Shown here piece by piece: positions 23,851 through 36,029 of a stretch of 64,000 bases of DNA. The stretch lies in contig MNCI01002198.1 in the NCBI GenBank assembly GCA_015680685.1, positions 144,991-208,990 of the forward strand. Reading direction: 5' to 3'. Within the stretch, counting starts at the first letter, position 1, and every line of letters starts with the position of its first letter. This DNA comes from Gnetum montanum. Taxonomy: Eukaryota > Streptophyta > Gnetopsida > Gnetales > Gnetaceae. The notes below the pieces were generated by a model that saw nothing but the letters and a program-made list of their open reading frames with translations, did no database searches and was not told the DNA's origin. The position numbers were made by a program, and so were the translations under genes.

Positions 23851-25028
23851 GTATGTCCTCGTAGGAGATAACACTTTATGCAAATGCTCCTTTGATGGGA
23901 TATTACTAACCTGCATTGGTGGGAAACAAGCACAGAAAATTGTTAATGAAGTCCATGAAGGACTGTGTGGAGGACACATAGCCCCTAGGGCTATGGCAGT
24001 AAAAATTAGACGCCTAGGGTACTGTTGGCCTTACATTGAATGAGATTACCTTGCCAAAGTCAGGACGTGTGATGTATGTCAACACCATGCAAATCTCATA
24101 CACGTGTCACCTACTAAATTACATCCTACGCAGATCACATGGTCATTCCAATGATGGGGACTAAACATCATAGGACCCATCATGCCTAAGTCTTCCACAG
24201 GACACAACTTCATCATCACTGCCACCGAGTATTTTACAAGTGGGTGGAGGCTATTCCCCTAAGAAAAACTACATCTCAACAGGTTTGCCACTTTATCTTA
24301 GACAACATAGTAACAAGGTTTGGTCTTCCCATGACTATTGTGACAGACAACGGGCCACAATTTAGTAGTGCAGAAACCAAAATATTTTGTGACAACCTTG
24401 ACATCAAGCACTCATTTTCATCGTCGTACTACCCACAGGCAAATGGTCAGGTAGAGGCAACAAAAAAGGCCATGATCAACTTGCTCAAAAAGATGCTTAG
24501 TAGTAGCAAGAGGCGATGGCATGAGCAAATCCTCTACGTATTGTGGGCTTACTGCATGACGTGCAGAATGGCTATAGGTAAAACTCCTTACAAACTTGTT
24601 TGTGGANGTACGTATTGTGGGCTTACTGCATGACGTGCAGAATGGCTATAGGTAAAACTCCTTACAAACTTGTTTGTGGATCTAAAGTGGTGTTACCTCT
24701 TGAATTACAAGTACTATCACTTTGGATGATCCTTTCAAGCATCATGAACGAGGCCTAGAACAATGAGTCAAGGGTCATTAACCTTGACTCCATAGAGGAG
24801 GAGCGTGCCCAAACACTTGGTTGCATCGAATGGTACCAGGACAAGCCAATCAAAAAGGGGGACCTAGTTCTCAAGTTTGTTTGTGAACATGTAAACAAGT
24901 TCTCAACAAACTAGGAAGGCCCATTCGTAGTCACAAAAGCCTATGAGAATGGGGCCTTCAAGCTAGCTGATATGGATGGCAATGAATTTACAAATCCCAT
25001 GAACCACTTATACCTCAAGCCATAGTAC
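23851..25028 (+). pseudogene. Tat-type integrase
   Basis: The zinc-binding H-H-C-C region reads HEGLCGGH...CDVCQHHA (23950-24090). The core has GLNIIGPI (Asn where the first catalytic Asp is expected), TDNGPQFSSAE (second Asp, 24345) and YYPQANGQVE (Glu, 24430). The C-terminal part has EGPFVVTKAYENGAFKLADM (24915) and ends at TGA near 25030. One frameshift lies at about 24240 and stops are present. The N at 24607 sits between two exact 72-base copies, which falsely duplicates part of the gene. Integrase inserted the cDNA; this copy is inactive. Confidence 0.9.
24535..24680. other. Assembly join: N flanked by exact 72-base duplicates
   Basis: 24535-24606 equals 24609-24680, with N at 24607. 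It duplicates part of integrase. Confidence 0.9.
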
Positions 25029-25049
25029 ATCTGATACAAAGCAAGGTAA

Positions 25050-25455
25050 GTGCCATCATCCACTACGATGTAAAACTGGCAAAGATTATTTTCTATGACA
25101 TAAAATTGGCAAAGATAGTACGCTATGACTAGAAACTGGCACAAAATGTCTACTACGATGTAAAACTAGCACAAAATGTTTGCTATGACATTAAACTGGC
25201 ACAACACATCTTTGGGCCATGACATAAAACTGGCATCCACAGTATGGTCTGCTACGACCTTAAATTGGTCATCCACCATCTGCTACGATGAGAAACTAGC
25301 ACAACGGTATGTTAGGACCTTAAACTGGCACATTGATCCACTACGACCTTAAACTGGCCCATCCACTGTCTGCAATGATGTTAAAATAGCACAACAATCT
25401 GCTAGGACCTTAAACTAGCACATTACGGTCTTCTAGGACCTTAAACTAGCACATC
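25050..25455 (+). repeat. 3' untranslated minisatellite
   Basis: About a dozen units of the form CTGCTACGACCTTAAACTGGCACA or CTACGATGTAAAACTGGCACAA. The same array follows the second integrase end at 58820-59130. It is non-coding. Positions 25456-25733 continue the 3' untranslated region. Confidence 0.8.
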
Positions 25456-25733
25456 TTTGAGGAGAGGTCAAAAAGGCCAACAAAGAAGGATGCTCATGTG
25501 TGTTGACTCCCTCACAAGCACTTCGATGAGGGATCATGCTATGTCATATCTTTTCCTTTCTCGGACCTATCCCCTCAAGTCCATCCTTTCCCCCTTTCCC
25601 TACATGACTATCTCAATACTCGCAAGCGTAGTAAAGCGACATCTAAGCGACCACTGGAGAGCAATGTTAGCATTTTTTTTCATGGTGTTTTGTATTCTTT
25701 GTCGATATCTCTTGGGTAGGTCCTCTAGACATC

Positions 25734-25750
25734 AACAAAGAGGAGCCATT
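25734..25750 (+). other. Polypurine tract
   Basis: AACAAAGAGGAGCCAT directly precedes the LTR start TGAAACACC. The counterpart before the third LTR is AACAAAGAGGGGCCAT. Confidence 0.7.
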
Positions 25751-27863
25751 GAAACACCATAAAATTTCAGGGCCCTGATGCCTCAGTAGAGTCTTGACAT
25801 TCGGGCAAAGAGTTCCACAAGTGTAGCATCATGATGGATTGTTCGGACAACATAGGCATTGAGGGTAGACTGCACAGTCCAACAAGTTTTCTATTGCCTG
25901 GGTTGACAGGCCTGCTAGACTCTCCAGCCTACCCAACTAGACAATTGACTTGGCTGATAGTCTACCCAGGGACCATGTTAGAAGTTGTCAAAAGTGTTCA
26001 AGATGAGCTAAACAATTTGACAAGTTTTTTAACAGAGAAATCTGCTATGCTATGCTATGCTGTGTAGAGTAGCAAGCCTTGAGGAGACCAATCAGACATC
26101 CAAGATGTAAATTGATAATAAGCTAGTCTTCCAGAGCATCTACCCTGTTTCATCCCTAAAGCATGAGCGATATGGCGCAACAAAATGTGGTGAATTTTGT
26201 CAAGCATTATCTCAATCTGAGTGCTATGTTGTGCTACACTATGCAACATAATACAACGTAGCGGGAATATACTTCGACAACACTCCTACTCGGGTAGCTT
26301 TGATAGAGTAAAAGAACTTGCCCCTACTTCAACCGTTAAACAAGCTTGCTTTGCTGACACACCAAGACATGAAAAACATCCTATGACAAAATGTTTGCAA
26401 AAATGAGTCAGGATTCGGCCAACACTGGGTGCTATGCTGTGCTACACTATGCAGTGTAGCAAGGATAGAATGCACAAAGGCCCTTCTACCAAGTGACTCC
26501 AGTAAGAGAATCACACTTGGCAATGCTTCGACCTCTAAAACTACCTGTCTGACTTAGCCCTCACTCCTCAAGCAAAGGTTCCTAATAAAACATTACAGAT
26601 TAAACAAGGATGCATGTCACATTGGCTACTATGCTGTGCTATGCTGCATAGCATAGCACAGTGTAGCAAGGATGCAAAACAACAGAATGCCCCAAGGATG
26701 AACTCAGTAGGTCCGAAGGCTTTCTAGCATGAAAGACAAAGTTGTAGTTGCTTGCCTAACCATGCCTTAGACAGATGCTCTCGGCTTCTAGGTAAGACTC
26801 TTTTCAAGGTTGGTAGCTACACTATGCTATGCTATGTAGCGTAGCATAACATAGCGTGCAGTTACTTACACTACCCCAACACAATGGATAACGTAACTAA
26901 TGTAACACTTGGAGGCATCAAGATGTTTTCAGTTAGCTCGAAAACTTGTTGGAAATGATCATTCTCACCTTGGCATCTCTTTGGCGGACAAAATCAGCAA
27001 GTTTACTTCATTTTGCATACCCTTGGTCAATCCCCAAAATTGTTGCTACGCTTGACCCTGCTCAACAAAAGTAGGGAAGATGTAGTCTTGGAGCATAGGC
27101 TCCATTTTTCTTTCATTGTTGGTATGCTTTCTGGATTTTGGCACATGTAGTTTCAGTAATATGGTCACAGCGTAACAGGGTTCACATCCAACATCACACA
27201 CCTACATAGCATAGCCATGCTTGCACCTTGTGGGACCCAGGACATGTGGCATCTAGACTACATTTTTCTCCTGCTCCTGGCCCTATAAATACCCCGGCGA
27301 ACAATGTTCAAAGGGTTGGCTTTTTGGGTTGAATTTTCAAGAGCATAGTTGGCATTTTTAGCATTCTGGTTGGCTTTGAGCATTTTGGTTAACTCCAGAC
27401 ATCCTTTTGCAGGTCTAGCATTTGTGCACTTTGGCGAGCAGATTGGCAAGTAGAAGAATCCTGAGTAGCGAGCTATCGGCTATAGTTCAGGGACCTATGA
27501 CCACATTTCTTTGTTGTAAGCTGTGCCATTCTAGTGTTGCATATTTAGTTGTACGCTTTTCAACAAAACAAAGATCAGATTTTCCATCTTGGGGTGGTGC
27601 ATTTTCTCACCCAAGTCTCTTTTATTCTTTGTTTACTATTGGCTTGCATTTGTTGATCATCGCTTCACCTGCATACATTGCTTCTAAAACAAACATTTAT
27701 TAAAGGTTAAGTTATACCAATTAAGTCCCTGTTTGATCGACCAGACTGTTCAGGGCATCCCGTTTCTGTTTTTCTCAAGCACGGCCCTCTCACAAATCTG
27801 AGGTTAAACTGTACGCCTGGCAACCTCTCAGTGTTCTAGCCACTAACATTTTTGGTTGCTACA
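25751..27863 (+). mobile_element. 3' LTR of a Tat/Ogre-like element (copy 2)
   Basis: Full-length LTR from TGAAACACC to GGTTGCTACA. Intact TATA CTATAAAT at 27283. Five GCTATGC/GCATAGC inverted repeats lie near 26045, 26220, 26430, 26630 and 26820. It is preceded by a polypurine tract. The bases after it (CTTCC) do not match the TTTAT before copy 1, and its right flank is a truncated Athila gag, so copies 1 and 2 are not an original pair. Confidence 0.9.
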
Positions 27864-28697
27864 CTTCCTTCTTTCGTGATGTGTCTGTTTGGAATGCCCT
27901 TGCCCCCTTTCTCTACTATTTTGTCAGTGCTTTCTATTTCACCTACCATTGTCCTCATGGTCTTGCCCTCTGTGACTGTGCTCAGATCATGAAGGAGAGA
28001 AGGAAGAAGATGATGAAAATGAAGAGGAAGGAGGACTAGCACCATGTCAGCACTTGCCACCTTCTCTTTGATGGTCGTGGCCTTAATCGTGGTTACAATC
28101 ATAATGTCCATCATTGTCATGTGTTCGTGTTCCTTTTTTGGACACTTTATGTCCATTGGTACTAGAACCTGGGTTATGAATAGTTGAGTGAAGATTTTGA
28201 TACCCAAGTCCTTGACCAAAGTCAAAGAGAGGAACATTGTTTTGTGGAAAACCTCCCAAGACAAGTTCACCACTGTCATTTTTACTTAGGACATACGGGA
28301 CATCCTAAGACCACTTCCCCTTCACGAATTTGTAATGTCTCTCCTGTTGTAGATCCCTCTGGCATTGTGCCTTCATGGGTTGATAATCTCTCGAATCTTA
28401 TTCATGCACAATGTACTCTGAATATAAGTGCTACATACCAATTTGTGTGAGAGCATGAAGAAGCATGCCTAGGATTAAGTGATCAAGAGTTAACACCATG
28501 TTACCTTCTAAATCACGCCATCACAGCTGTTCATCCTAGTGGAGGATAAAGTTAAAGTCTGGTACATACTCATTAGGATGAGCGTATACCATGTGAAACT
28601 ATTGGGGCACTGGCGGATCATCTTGTGCATCCCACCTCTAATTGTTCATGGTATTGGACTTAGTCAGTGAAGCACTCTTATAAGAAGAAGGAGACAT
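27864..28697 (-). pseudogene. Athila gag, N-terminal part, truncated
   Basis: The minus-strand start at 28697 reads MSPSSYKSASLTK. Shared blocks with the gag at 47948-50292 include WRDLEGN and GFPQNNVP, and a His/Asp/Ser-rich region (28100-27960). The frame is cut at 27864, exactly where the Tat LTR ends; the rest of gag and all of pol are absent on the other side of that Tat element. Several TAG/TAA/TGA stops. Confidence 0.8.
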
Positions 28698-28814
28698 GAT
28701 TGATTACTCAGTGTGTGGTACTCTTTTCTGGTGATTGTAGGATAGTTAACCTTAAGGGTTCGTTCCAATGATGGAAGGATTTCCTAAGTTCTAATCAACG
28801 CACAAACAACAAAA

Positions 28815-28833
28815 TCCCCAGCAACGGTGCCAA
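28815..28833 (-). other. Primer-binding site complementary to tRNA-Asp
   Basis: The minus strand reads TTGGCACCGTTGCTGGGGA next to the LTR end. The plant tRNA-Asp 3' end predicts TGGCGCCGTTGCCGGGGA; both differences are C-to-T type changes. tRNA-Asp priming is typical of Athila elements. Confidence 0.75.
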
Positions 28834-29680
28834 TGATGAGCGGCAAGGTACCCCTACACCCAACCATATGAATATGAGCATTCATGTGTGATCCGGTCAA
28901 ACTCCAAGGATTAAGTGCTTATGCACCTACATAGAACAAAAATGAGTTATGTAGTCATTATCCTCCCAAGCTTACTTGTAAGGCATAATTGTATGGTTAA
29001 GTAAACTTGAGGCATATGATTTTTTTATGTTCTTTATATTTTCTATCTTGGTCTCCTGAGTGTGTTAAATGAAAATATTTAGTTAACTAATGGGTTTTTC
29101 TAACTCTAATGTTAATCGAATCCTGACACCAGCATTTTTTCCCACTCTCTAGACACATCCTGAACCAATGTAACACTACTGGGATTACCAAACTCTAGTC
29201 ATTACTGGGTTACCAAGTGTTCCACGTATGCTCAAAGTGGTCATGTTGAGTGTGCTAATTCGTTGATAATTAATAATTATATAGAAATAACATTGATTAA
29301 CTAATGAGAGCATCAAATAATAGTAAATAACATTAAATGAAATAGTTAAGCTATTTTGAATGTTGCAAGGTTTATCACAAAGTTTGTCTTTATTTCTAGA
29401 CACAAGGTGTGCTTAGGCACACAATGCTCAAATAAAGATCCATTTACTCTATGACTCCTACTGTGGGCACTCAAAAATAATTCTAACTCTAGAAGAGAAA
29501 AACTGCAAGAGTTCGACTAAGGGACTGAAAAATACTATCCAAAACCAAGTGCCCCTGTTTCTTATTTATAGACAACGAGAAAGGCTTCGACATCGCGTGT
29601 TCGATGTCGGGGATCCGATGTTGCTTGGCCGATCCGATATCACGTATCCAATATCGGGTCACTTATTTGGTGACTCATCA
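28834..29680 (-). mobile_element. 5' LTR of an Athila element
   Basis: On the minus strand it runs from TGATGAGTCACC to GCCGCTCATCA. TATA TCTATAAATA is at about 29563-29571. It is preceded by GATATCGG/CGATGTCG-type palindromes at 29588-29660. Followed by the primer-binding site and gag. The right flank AAATC (29681-29685) would be one target-site copy; the partner is lost. Confidence 0.85.
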
Positions 29681-29689
29681 AAATCCTAG

Positions 29690-29880
29690 CTTGATAACAT
29701 CATGATGGTTTTCTATACATATGCAATACTGTAGCTCAGCAATAGAGACCAAAGAAAATTGGGGATAAAGGACATCCTTGTTTAAAAAATAACTTGGGAA
29801 AAACTGGTAGATGTAGATGACTCCTCTTAAAAATTAGAATAGTAAAAATGTATTAAAATACATTTGTGTTTTAAATTTCA
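29690..29880 (-). pseudogene. LINE reverse transcriptase fragment
   Basis: The minus strand encodes FFKQGCPLSPIFFGLY followed by TGA; the KQGCPLSP block is a core motif of L1-type RT. Only about 60 codons are visible. The Athila LTR inserted beside it. Positions 29881-30350 show nothing recognisable. Confidence 0.6.
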
Positions 29881-30353
29881 AACTCATATGAAAGAATGTA
29901 TCTAATGCAAAAGTGAAAGCCTAAGTTGAAGCTTGAATCAAAAGAATTGTAATAGAGTTGTAATGTAGGCATATGATGACTGAGGCAAAAGAGCTATAAT
30001 AAATAAGAGGAAAGCTACAAATAAAATAAAGACCTTTAGAGAGAAGGCCATCAAACTAGAAATTAAGGCACACCATATGGGTAAATACAAAAAATTTTTA
30101 GCAAACTATTAAAGGTACAACACATTATTTTCGATTTATCGGTAGCTTCTATTAAAGGAATAAATCAAAATTTCTTGGATTCACGAAGATTACTTTCCAA
30201 AAATCAGAAAAAGTTTGACCTAGGGATAGAGTCCACTTGAAGCCCTAAGCAAAGTGGAGAATAACCATTGTGTCCAAGTAATTACCACATTTAAAGTCAT
30301 TTTGGTCGTTGATACAATGTTTCCTAGTAAGGTGGAATATCTAGTCATTAGTA

Positions 30354-30629
30354 ATGAGCACAACTAAGTTGGTTATAAGCTTGATGCTAACCTTGACAAT
30401 TAAAACTATAACCTCATCCAATATTAAAAAGAAGAATGTTAAATTAAAACATAGTTTGGATGGAGGAATTCTAGGATTAATTGAAGGAGATGAATATTTA
30501 TTAGAATATGGAGATCTTCATGCAATATGCTTTTATTTTAACATGGGCTTTGAATTAATTGATTTTGATAGCTACTCTATGGAGTTTTGTGTTGTTGAGA
30601 TATTAAAGACACCACATTCAGTGAAATAA
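30354..30629 (+). pseudogene. Possible RNase H fragment of a LINE
   Basis: The open frame has GGILGLIEGDEYLLEYGDLH and FNMGFELIDFDSYSMEFCVV. The pattern resembles the late part of the RNase H domain found at the end of plant LINEs (a Glu/Asp, then GF..I..E.DS). Weak match, different strand from the RT fragment. It may be chance. Confidence 0.25.
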
Positions 30630-31900
30630 TTTGACTAGTTGTATTACCTATATTTGGAAATTTACCTGTAGAATGTATTCATATTCACCAAGTACAAGAA
30701 ATAATTTTTTATCCTTGTATTTTTTATTTTATACAGAAAACTTGTCTATATGCTAATATATTTATACACATATTAGAGTTCCCTGATATACGAAAATATA
30801 ACTAACCATGAAATTTATAGGTTATACTTTTTGATGTTTGTGTTTGTTTATATAAGTTATGTTCTTTAATGCTTTCCACCTTTGAAAGAAAATTAAAGCC
30901 AACATCTTCTTGAGAAGGAATTGTGAAAAACATTATCACTACGTTATGAGCAGTAGATTCCAAATTTTTAATTTTAAAATTGTTTTAGGCTACTACTTTT
31001 GTCTCCAAATGTTAGTAGGCCCTCATCAAGATTTTGAAGGTTGCTTTAGATTGGAGCTTTTTCTTTACAAGCTACATAAGATTCACTAAACCCATTGAAT
31101 TACAATGTGTGCAAAAATGGATCTGGGAGAGAGCTTTGTGACGTTCATAAAATTTGCATGTTCCGATCCACCGATGCTGATCATGATGCTAGTAGACTCG
31201 TAGTGAAGACAAGTGGACAGCGTTGAAAGCAATGAAGCCTCCTTATCCAAGTTTTCTAAGTGTATTTGCCCACGTTTTTTTACTGGGCTTCATGACCAAC
31301 GTTTCTCATTTATTTAGTTATATGCCCCTCATGTGACATTTGCTCATGTACCTGCAAAGATGATGCACAGTTGGATTTTTAGGAATTTTGCAATTTTTGT
31401 AAACTTTGTGATGTTGGTTTAACCTTTTTGTCATTTTGTTAGTTTGTAATAAGTCTCATCACCATAGAAAAATATGTCTTGTTAGTAGATTTAAGGTTAT
31501 TTTCCTTTGGAATGTAGGAGGATGGAGTGTGAAAATCCTATTGGGTTCCATACTATCTTAACCATCACCAATATAACTACGTGACCCTAATTTCTTTGTG
31601 AACCTCATCACAAGGATATGTAGGCTTCTTGGAGAGGCTTTGCCTCCTTAGCTCTAGCCACCAAACTTCTCTTTAAAGAAGGGCTTAAGGCTAGATGCAT
31701 TAGAGTAGAGTGTGCTTTAACTCCCTAAGGGGATTAGTATCATGTCTATGTATTAGTTATGACATATTCAATGCACCTCTACCCAATGACTAACAGGTTG
31801 TGTGCTCCTATATAATGTGTGTAGGTGCTTTATGCTTTGAAGCATAGTCCACATTAAGTTTGTCCTCCTTTGCTATTGTTTCTGGATTCTTGGATGGTGT
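30630..31900. other. Spacer without recognised genes
   Basis: AT-rich. The last part (31540-31890) carries CTATATAATGTG near 31812 and GGATATGTAGGC near 31615, text of the kind seen in LTR promoters. It precedes a chromovirus-like gag, so it may be a decayed 5' LTR. Not supported enough to call. Confidence 0.3.
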
Positions 31901-31989
31901 AAAATGGTATTTTCATTGGGCAACACTATTATGCTTAGTACTAGAGCTACGGTTCACAATTCAAGATTGGTGGTGGTTTATAGTTTGTT

Positions 31990-32900
31990 CCTTGAAAATC
32001 ATGGGCAACCATGGTGCATAAGAAGAAGATCAAAGGGAGCCACCTCTCTAGTGCCGCTCCTACTAGTTTTAACCCTAATAATATTATGGAGGAGCATGTA
32101 CATGAAAAAACATATGATATGACATTGGAATGTGAGAACCTAAATGATGATGATGAAGTACCTAGGAAGCATGAGGATTACTTTCTTGATAAGGTACAAA
32201 AGTTGGGGAGTTGGGGGTGTGGGAAGGGGAAGGGTTGGGGGAGGAGGATGTGACATGGGAGGGAGGGATGATGTACCTCCTTGAAATTAATGGTATGATC
32301 CTTTGCTAGTGGCAGAGTTGGTAAAAATGATCCATGACCTTGTTGACAAGCTTGATATCCCATATCTTTGAAAATTGAATTTAGGAGCTAAGCACAAGCT
32401 CTTGACAACCTATAATTTTGTGCAATGGAATTAGATGGAATGGATGGTGGATGTCAGTAATGATGTCTAGGTTCCTATGGGTGACATCTTATAAAGGAGG
32501 GTGACCCTAGAGGCACAAGTGAAAAAGCTTTAGGAGAAGAACAAGAAACAAGATGACCAAGTTGCTATTCAAAAAAAGGTAGTCACAATTGGTTTGGGGT
32601 AGTTAAACCATAAGTTCTGAGCCAAAGAGCCTATGGTCTACAAAGGTAATCATGATGATAGGCTTCTATATGTCTTCATCCTTGAGATGAAGTGCTTCCT
32701 TAACATGAATGAATACCTAGAGAAAATGAGGGTTAACATTGCTTTTGAATTTTTAGAAAGAGTTTCTCAAACATGGTGGCTTGGCATTATTCAAGAAATG
32801 AAAGCACAAATAGCTCAAAGGTCAGTTAAAACATATNTCATTTAAGGCCAAGTTTAGAGGTCGTGCTAGCATGGAGTTGCGAAGCCTAGAAAGGCAAGTA
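31990..32900 (+). pseudogene. Chromovirus-like gag fragment
   Basis: The frame near 32620-32835 reads AKEPMVYKGNHDDRLLYVFI, EMKCFLNMNEYLEKMRVNIA and FEFLERVSQTWWLGIIQEM, which follows the capsid pattern of plant chromoviruses (…F.G.RD…L..F…M..YF…… A..WW). Upstream text (32010-32250) is acidic. Stops are present. A single N at 32837 marks an assembly join inside it. No pol follows. Confidence 0.55.
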
Positions 32901-33099
32901 ATGGGAGTTGGGTGAAGTGGAACAAGAAGCAGTTGATCACCCCTTTAGTTGGACAACCTAACTGTAGTGGAAATACTAGATTACCTCTAACGCTTAAGTG
33001 GCATGGAAAGATAACCCATAGGGTGTTATAGTACTCTTTCTCTTATTAATAAAATTTTTCCATTTTCTCTTCATATTTTAAGTACCAATTATTCATTTA

Positions 33100-33226
33100 C
33101 TAGTTAATTCATTATTAAGTATTTTATGATGTTTCCATTATATTACTTAAGAATGTGATGAATTAAGCAATGAACAATCATGTTTTTATGAAATCTAGGA
33201 ATGGGATGTCACAGTTGGTATCAAAG
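33100..33226 (+). other. Possible LTR end with initiator-tRNA-Met primer site
   Basis: GGGATGTCACA is followed by GTTGGTATCAAAG (33214-33226), one change from the TGGTATCAGAG site complementary to initiator tRNA-Met. The LTR itself (32950-33213) could not be paired with another copy. Confidence 0.4.
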
Positions 33227-33404
33227 TAAACCACAATTAAAGAGCCAAAGTGGAATTAAATATTATTTTATTATTATTATAAGAAATAAAAGTACATCCA
33301 AGTAGAATACATGTAAGGAAAGAAGTGGTAGAAAGGGAAGAAGTAGAACACAGAAATTAGGAAGATGTAGAATAAGGAAAAACAAGAAGCACAACAGTGA
33401 TTAG

Positions 33405-35598
33405 TCATTTTGTTGGAATGTGTCAAGGAAATCTAAAACTATCTTCAATTGTGCTTCCCATTTTTTATCAGTGGCATCCTTTTTGCTGAGCACCTTTTTG
33501 CATCCCACCAAGCCACCACACAACTGTTTCATATACTTATTGGCACTCTTTGTTGCAGCTATTACCTCCTCCTTCTTTTTTAGTTGGATCTCCAACACAT
33601 TCATTTCAAAAGATCGATCTTCCATGTCTTTTTGCCACTCTCTTTTTCCTCTACACACACAAAACAAGATTAAAAATTATTTGATTATGAATAAGAAGAT
33701 CAAATGAAAGAAAGAAAAAGAAAAGCAAAAATACTCACCTGCAGCCGACTAGTCTCCACTTGAAGGTATCGTTCACACGTCAACAAATGGTGAGCAAGAT
33801 ATGTTGCACTCTCCAACTCTTCTAGAAATTGCTCTAGATTTTGGATAACCTCCAAAGCATCTTTAGGAATTTGATGAAAGAACAATGGAACACTAGTTTG
33901 TACTTGTTCATAATCCTTCTTGAAGTCGCATGATCGAGAGTTCTATATGTGGAAGATCTCTTTGCAAATGGAGTAAGGAATATTCCTTGTGATCTGTTGA
34001 TCCAAGTTCCAAAAAAGAATGAGTTCTTCCTCAACAACTACCACCATCTATTCGAGTGAGTAAGGGGAACTTGAGATAGACAAAGAAGGAGTTACTGGAA
34101 CAAACCTAGCAATTAATGTCAGCACTATCTATAGTAAGGAACCCCTTACTGGAATCACATGGGTAGATGGGGTCACATGTGTAGATGCCACATATAGTGA
34201 TCTAGACAAAGGGGTGGAAACTAGAGAATTGGAGTTTTGTTTAGCACTGACGCTTACGGTATCATCTCTCCTCATTTCTTGGATAAAGTACATCTAACTT
34301 AGTGACATCTATAACACAAAAGGTTAACATCATCCAAGAAGAGAAAAATGGAAGTATTCAAATCTTAAAATAATTAAAACTTACCTCTGATTCCTTTCTC
34401 TTATCCTATCTTGTATCTTGTTATTGGCCTTTTTGTCTTGAGCTATTAGAACCTTGCCCAGTACGTTGCCTCTGCTAAAAGGAGATTTTTTTACAAAAGT
34501 AAGTAAAATAATAGAACCTTGGCCTTTTTGTCTTGAGCTATTAGAAAAGTATGTTGGCAAGTGTGATTCGTTGTTGAGCCTAAACCCTTCCAAAGGTTGA
34601 AGCACTTTGAGCACTTTTGGTCTATGCAAACTAAGCATCTTCTCTTGGAATCTATGCATCTTGGATTGGTTCATTCTGCATCACAAATTGCACTATTAAT
34701 AAATACTTGAAGAAACATAAGTAACAATAGAAATATAAAATACACAAATATATAAAATACCTCACTATTTCCCTCTTGATTTCTGACCTGTTGCAAAACC
34801 AATTGACTTTTCTTGCTATCCTTGATCTTACTCATAATTCTATCTTCTTTAAGAAATTCGAGATGTAAACTGAGATTGTATTGACTAAAAAAGTTTGATT
34901 GAAGATTATAACTTATAATTAAACACATGATCAAGGGTATAAAACATATGGTATATGGTTTACTGGGATCTTATTTGGTAGCAGCAGCTCCACTCATGGC
35001 ATCATACAAAACAAAATAATGACTAATCATAAACTTTGTTAGTTATGGCACCATGAATTATATAGATGGAAAAAGCAGTAACATAAGATTGGTCTTGATG
35101 CCACAAAATCTTACTATAAATGAATTGACATAATTTAAAGTGAGTTTCATTGATGAAATCTCCATGAAGAAATTGGCTTTTGTTGATAACAAAATCAATA
35201 ACATAATTAGATAATTCATTTTAGCAAAACAATTTAAATTTAGGGGAGAAAATCGATGGAATTAAAGGATTCTTCTCTCGATGAAAACCTAAGGTTGTTT
35301 GAATATTAGATGAAAAAACCATTATTGACCCAAAAAATAGTTGGAAAGTGGTGCTTATATTGTTATTATAACGATTGCAACATTGAATTATTAAGTCTTT
35401 ACGCTTTGTTGCCTTGAAAATAGGGAAGATAAGTAATTCAGATAATCATGAAGTTGTAAGATACTGAGACTCTTGCTTTTCAAGTAAATCATGCACATAA
35501 TTGGAAGCAGCAACTACACTATTTTGGTGAAAAAGAATGGACACGGATCTGGAGCTACCTGGGGTTGAAGGAACCTGAGTAGTGCACTTTGGGACCAT
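33405..35598 (-). pseudogene. Minus-strand multi-exon ORF with coiled-coil C-terminus
   Basis: TATA-like TTTATAAATAT near 35720, ATG at 35598 (MVPKCTTQVPSTP). The frame continues with few stops through 35220-34960 (HGDFINETHFKLCQFIYSKI, VTAFSIYIIHGA). Exons with consensus borders follow: about 34885-34757; 34674-34384 ending in GTAAG; about 34040-33740 (LFFHQIPKDALEVIQNLEQF, then LLTCERYLQVETSRLQ ending in GTGAGT); 33655-33405 after TGTGTGTAG (EWQKDMEDRSFEMNVLEIQL, then a Lys-rich coiled coil) to a stop. No enzyme motif. Layout resembles the antisense gene at 16-21 kb (short basic MxPK start, coiled-coil end), suggesting the same class of extra ORF. Confidence 0.45.
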
Positions 35599-36029
35599 GA
35601 TGATGATGGTTAAAGTCTTTTGTGTTGATGGCAGAAATCTTCAAGCTTCTCCGTTGATAAAATCCTTCATTCTTTCGCTAATGTTGAGCTATGATAGGCA
35701 AAGTCCTTCTTTTCATATATTTATAAAACAATAGGCAAGAATTTTGGAAGAAAACAAGAAGTATTAAGTTAATTAATGATTTAATGAAGTTAACATTCAC
35801 TTTTTGTGATTTTGTGATTTCTAAGACCACTAAAATGATGTCAACTCAACGCTTAGTGCTCTTCGAAACGATTCCAAAATCCACTTTATGGTTTGAAAGA
35901 TAAGGCATCTCTCACGTTACGTGCAACTTGAAATTTTAAAAAATGTTTTTTTATTATTTTTTTAAAATTTAAAATTTAAAACTAATTTTTTTTATTTTTA
36001 TTTTTTAAAAAACAACCAACAAATGAAAA

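Noticed and set aside
15735-25455. CRISPR array suggested by regularly spaced repeats
   Set aside because: Repeats are degenerate minisatellites in a plant retroelement without unique spacers or cas genes.
10643-27863. A simple complete 17-kb Tat element
   Set aside because: The LTR flanks do not match; copy 1 pairs better with copy 3.
27836-28279. 147-residue minus frame with Met/Lys/Thr-rich text
   Set aside because: It is an out-of-frame shadow of the Athila gag and runs across the Tat LTR border.
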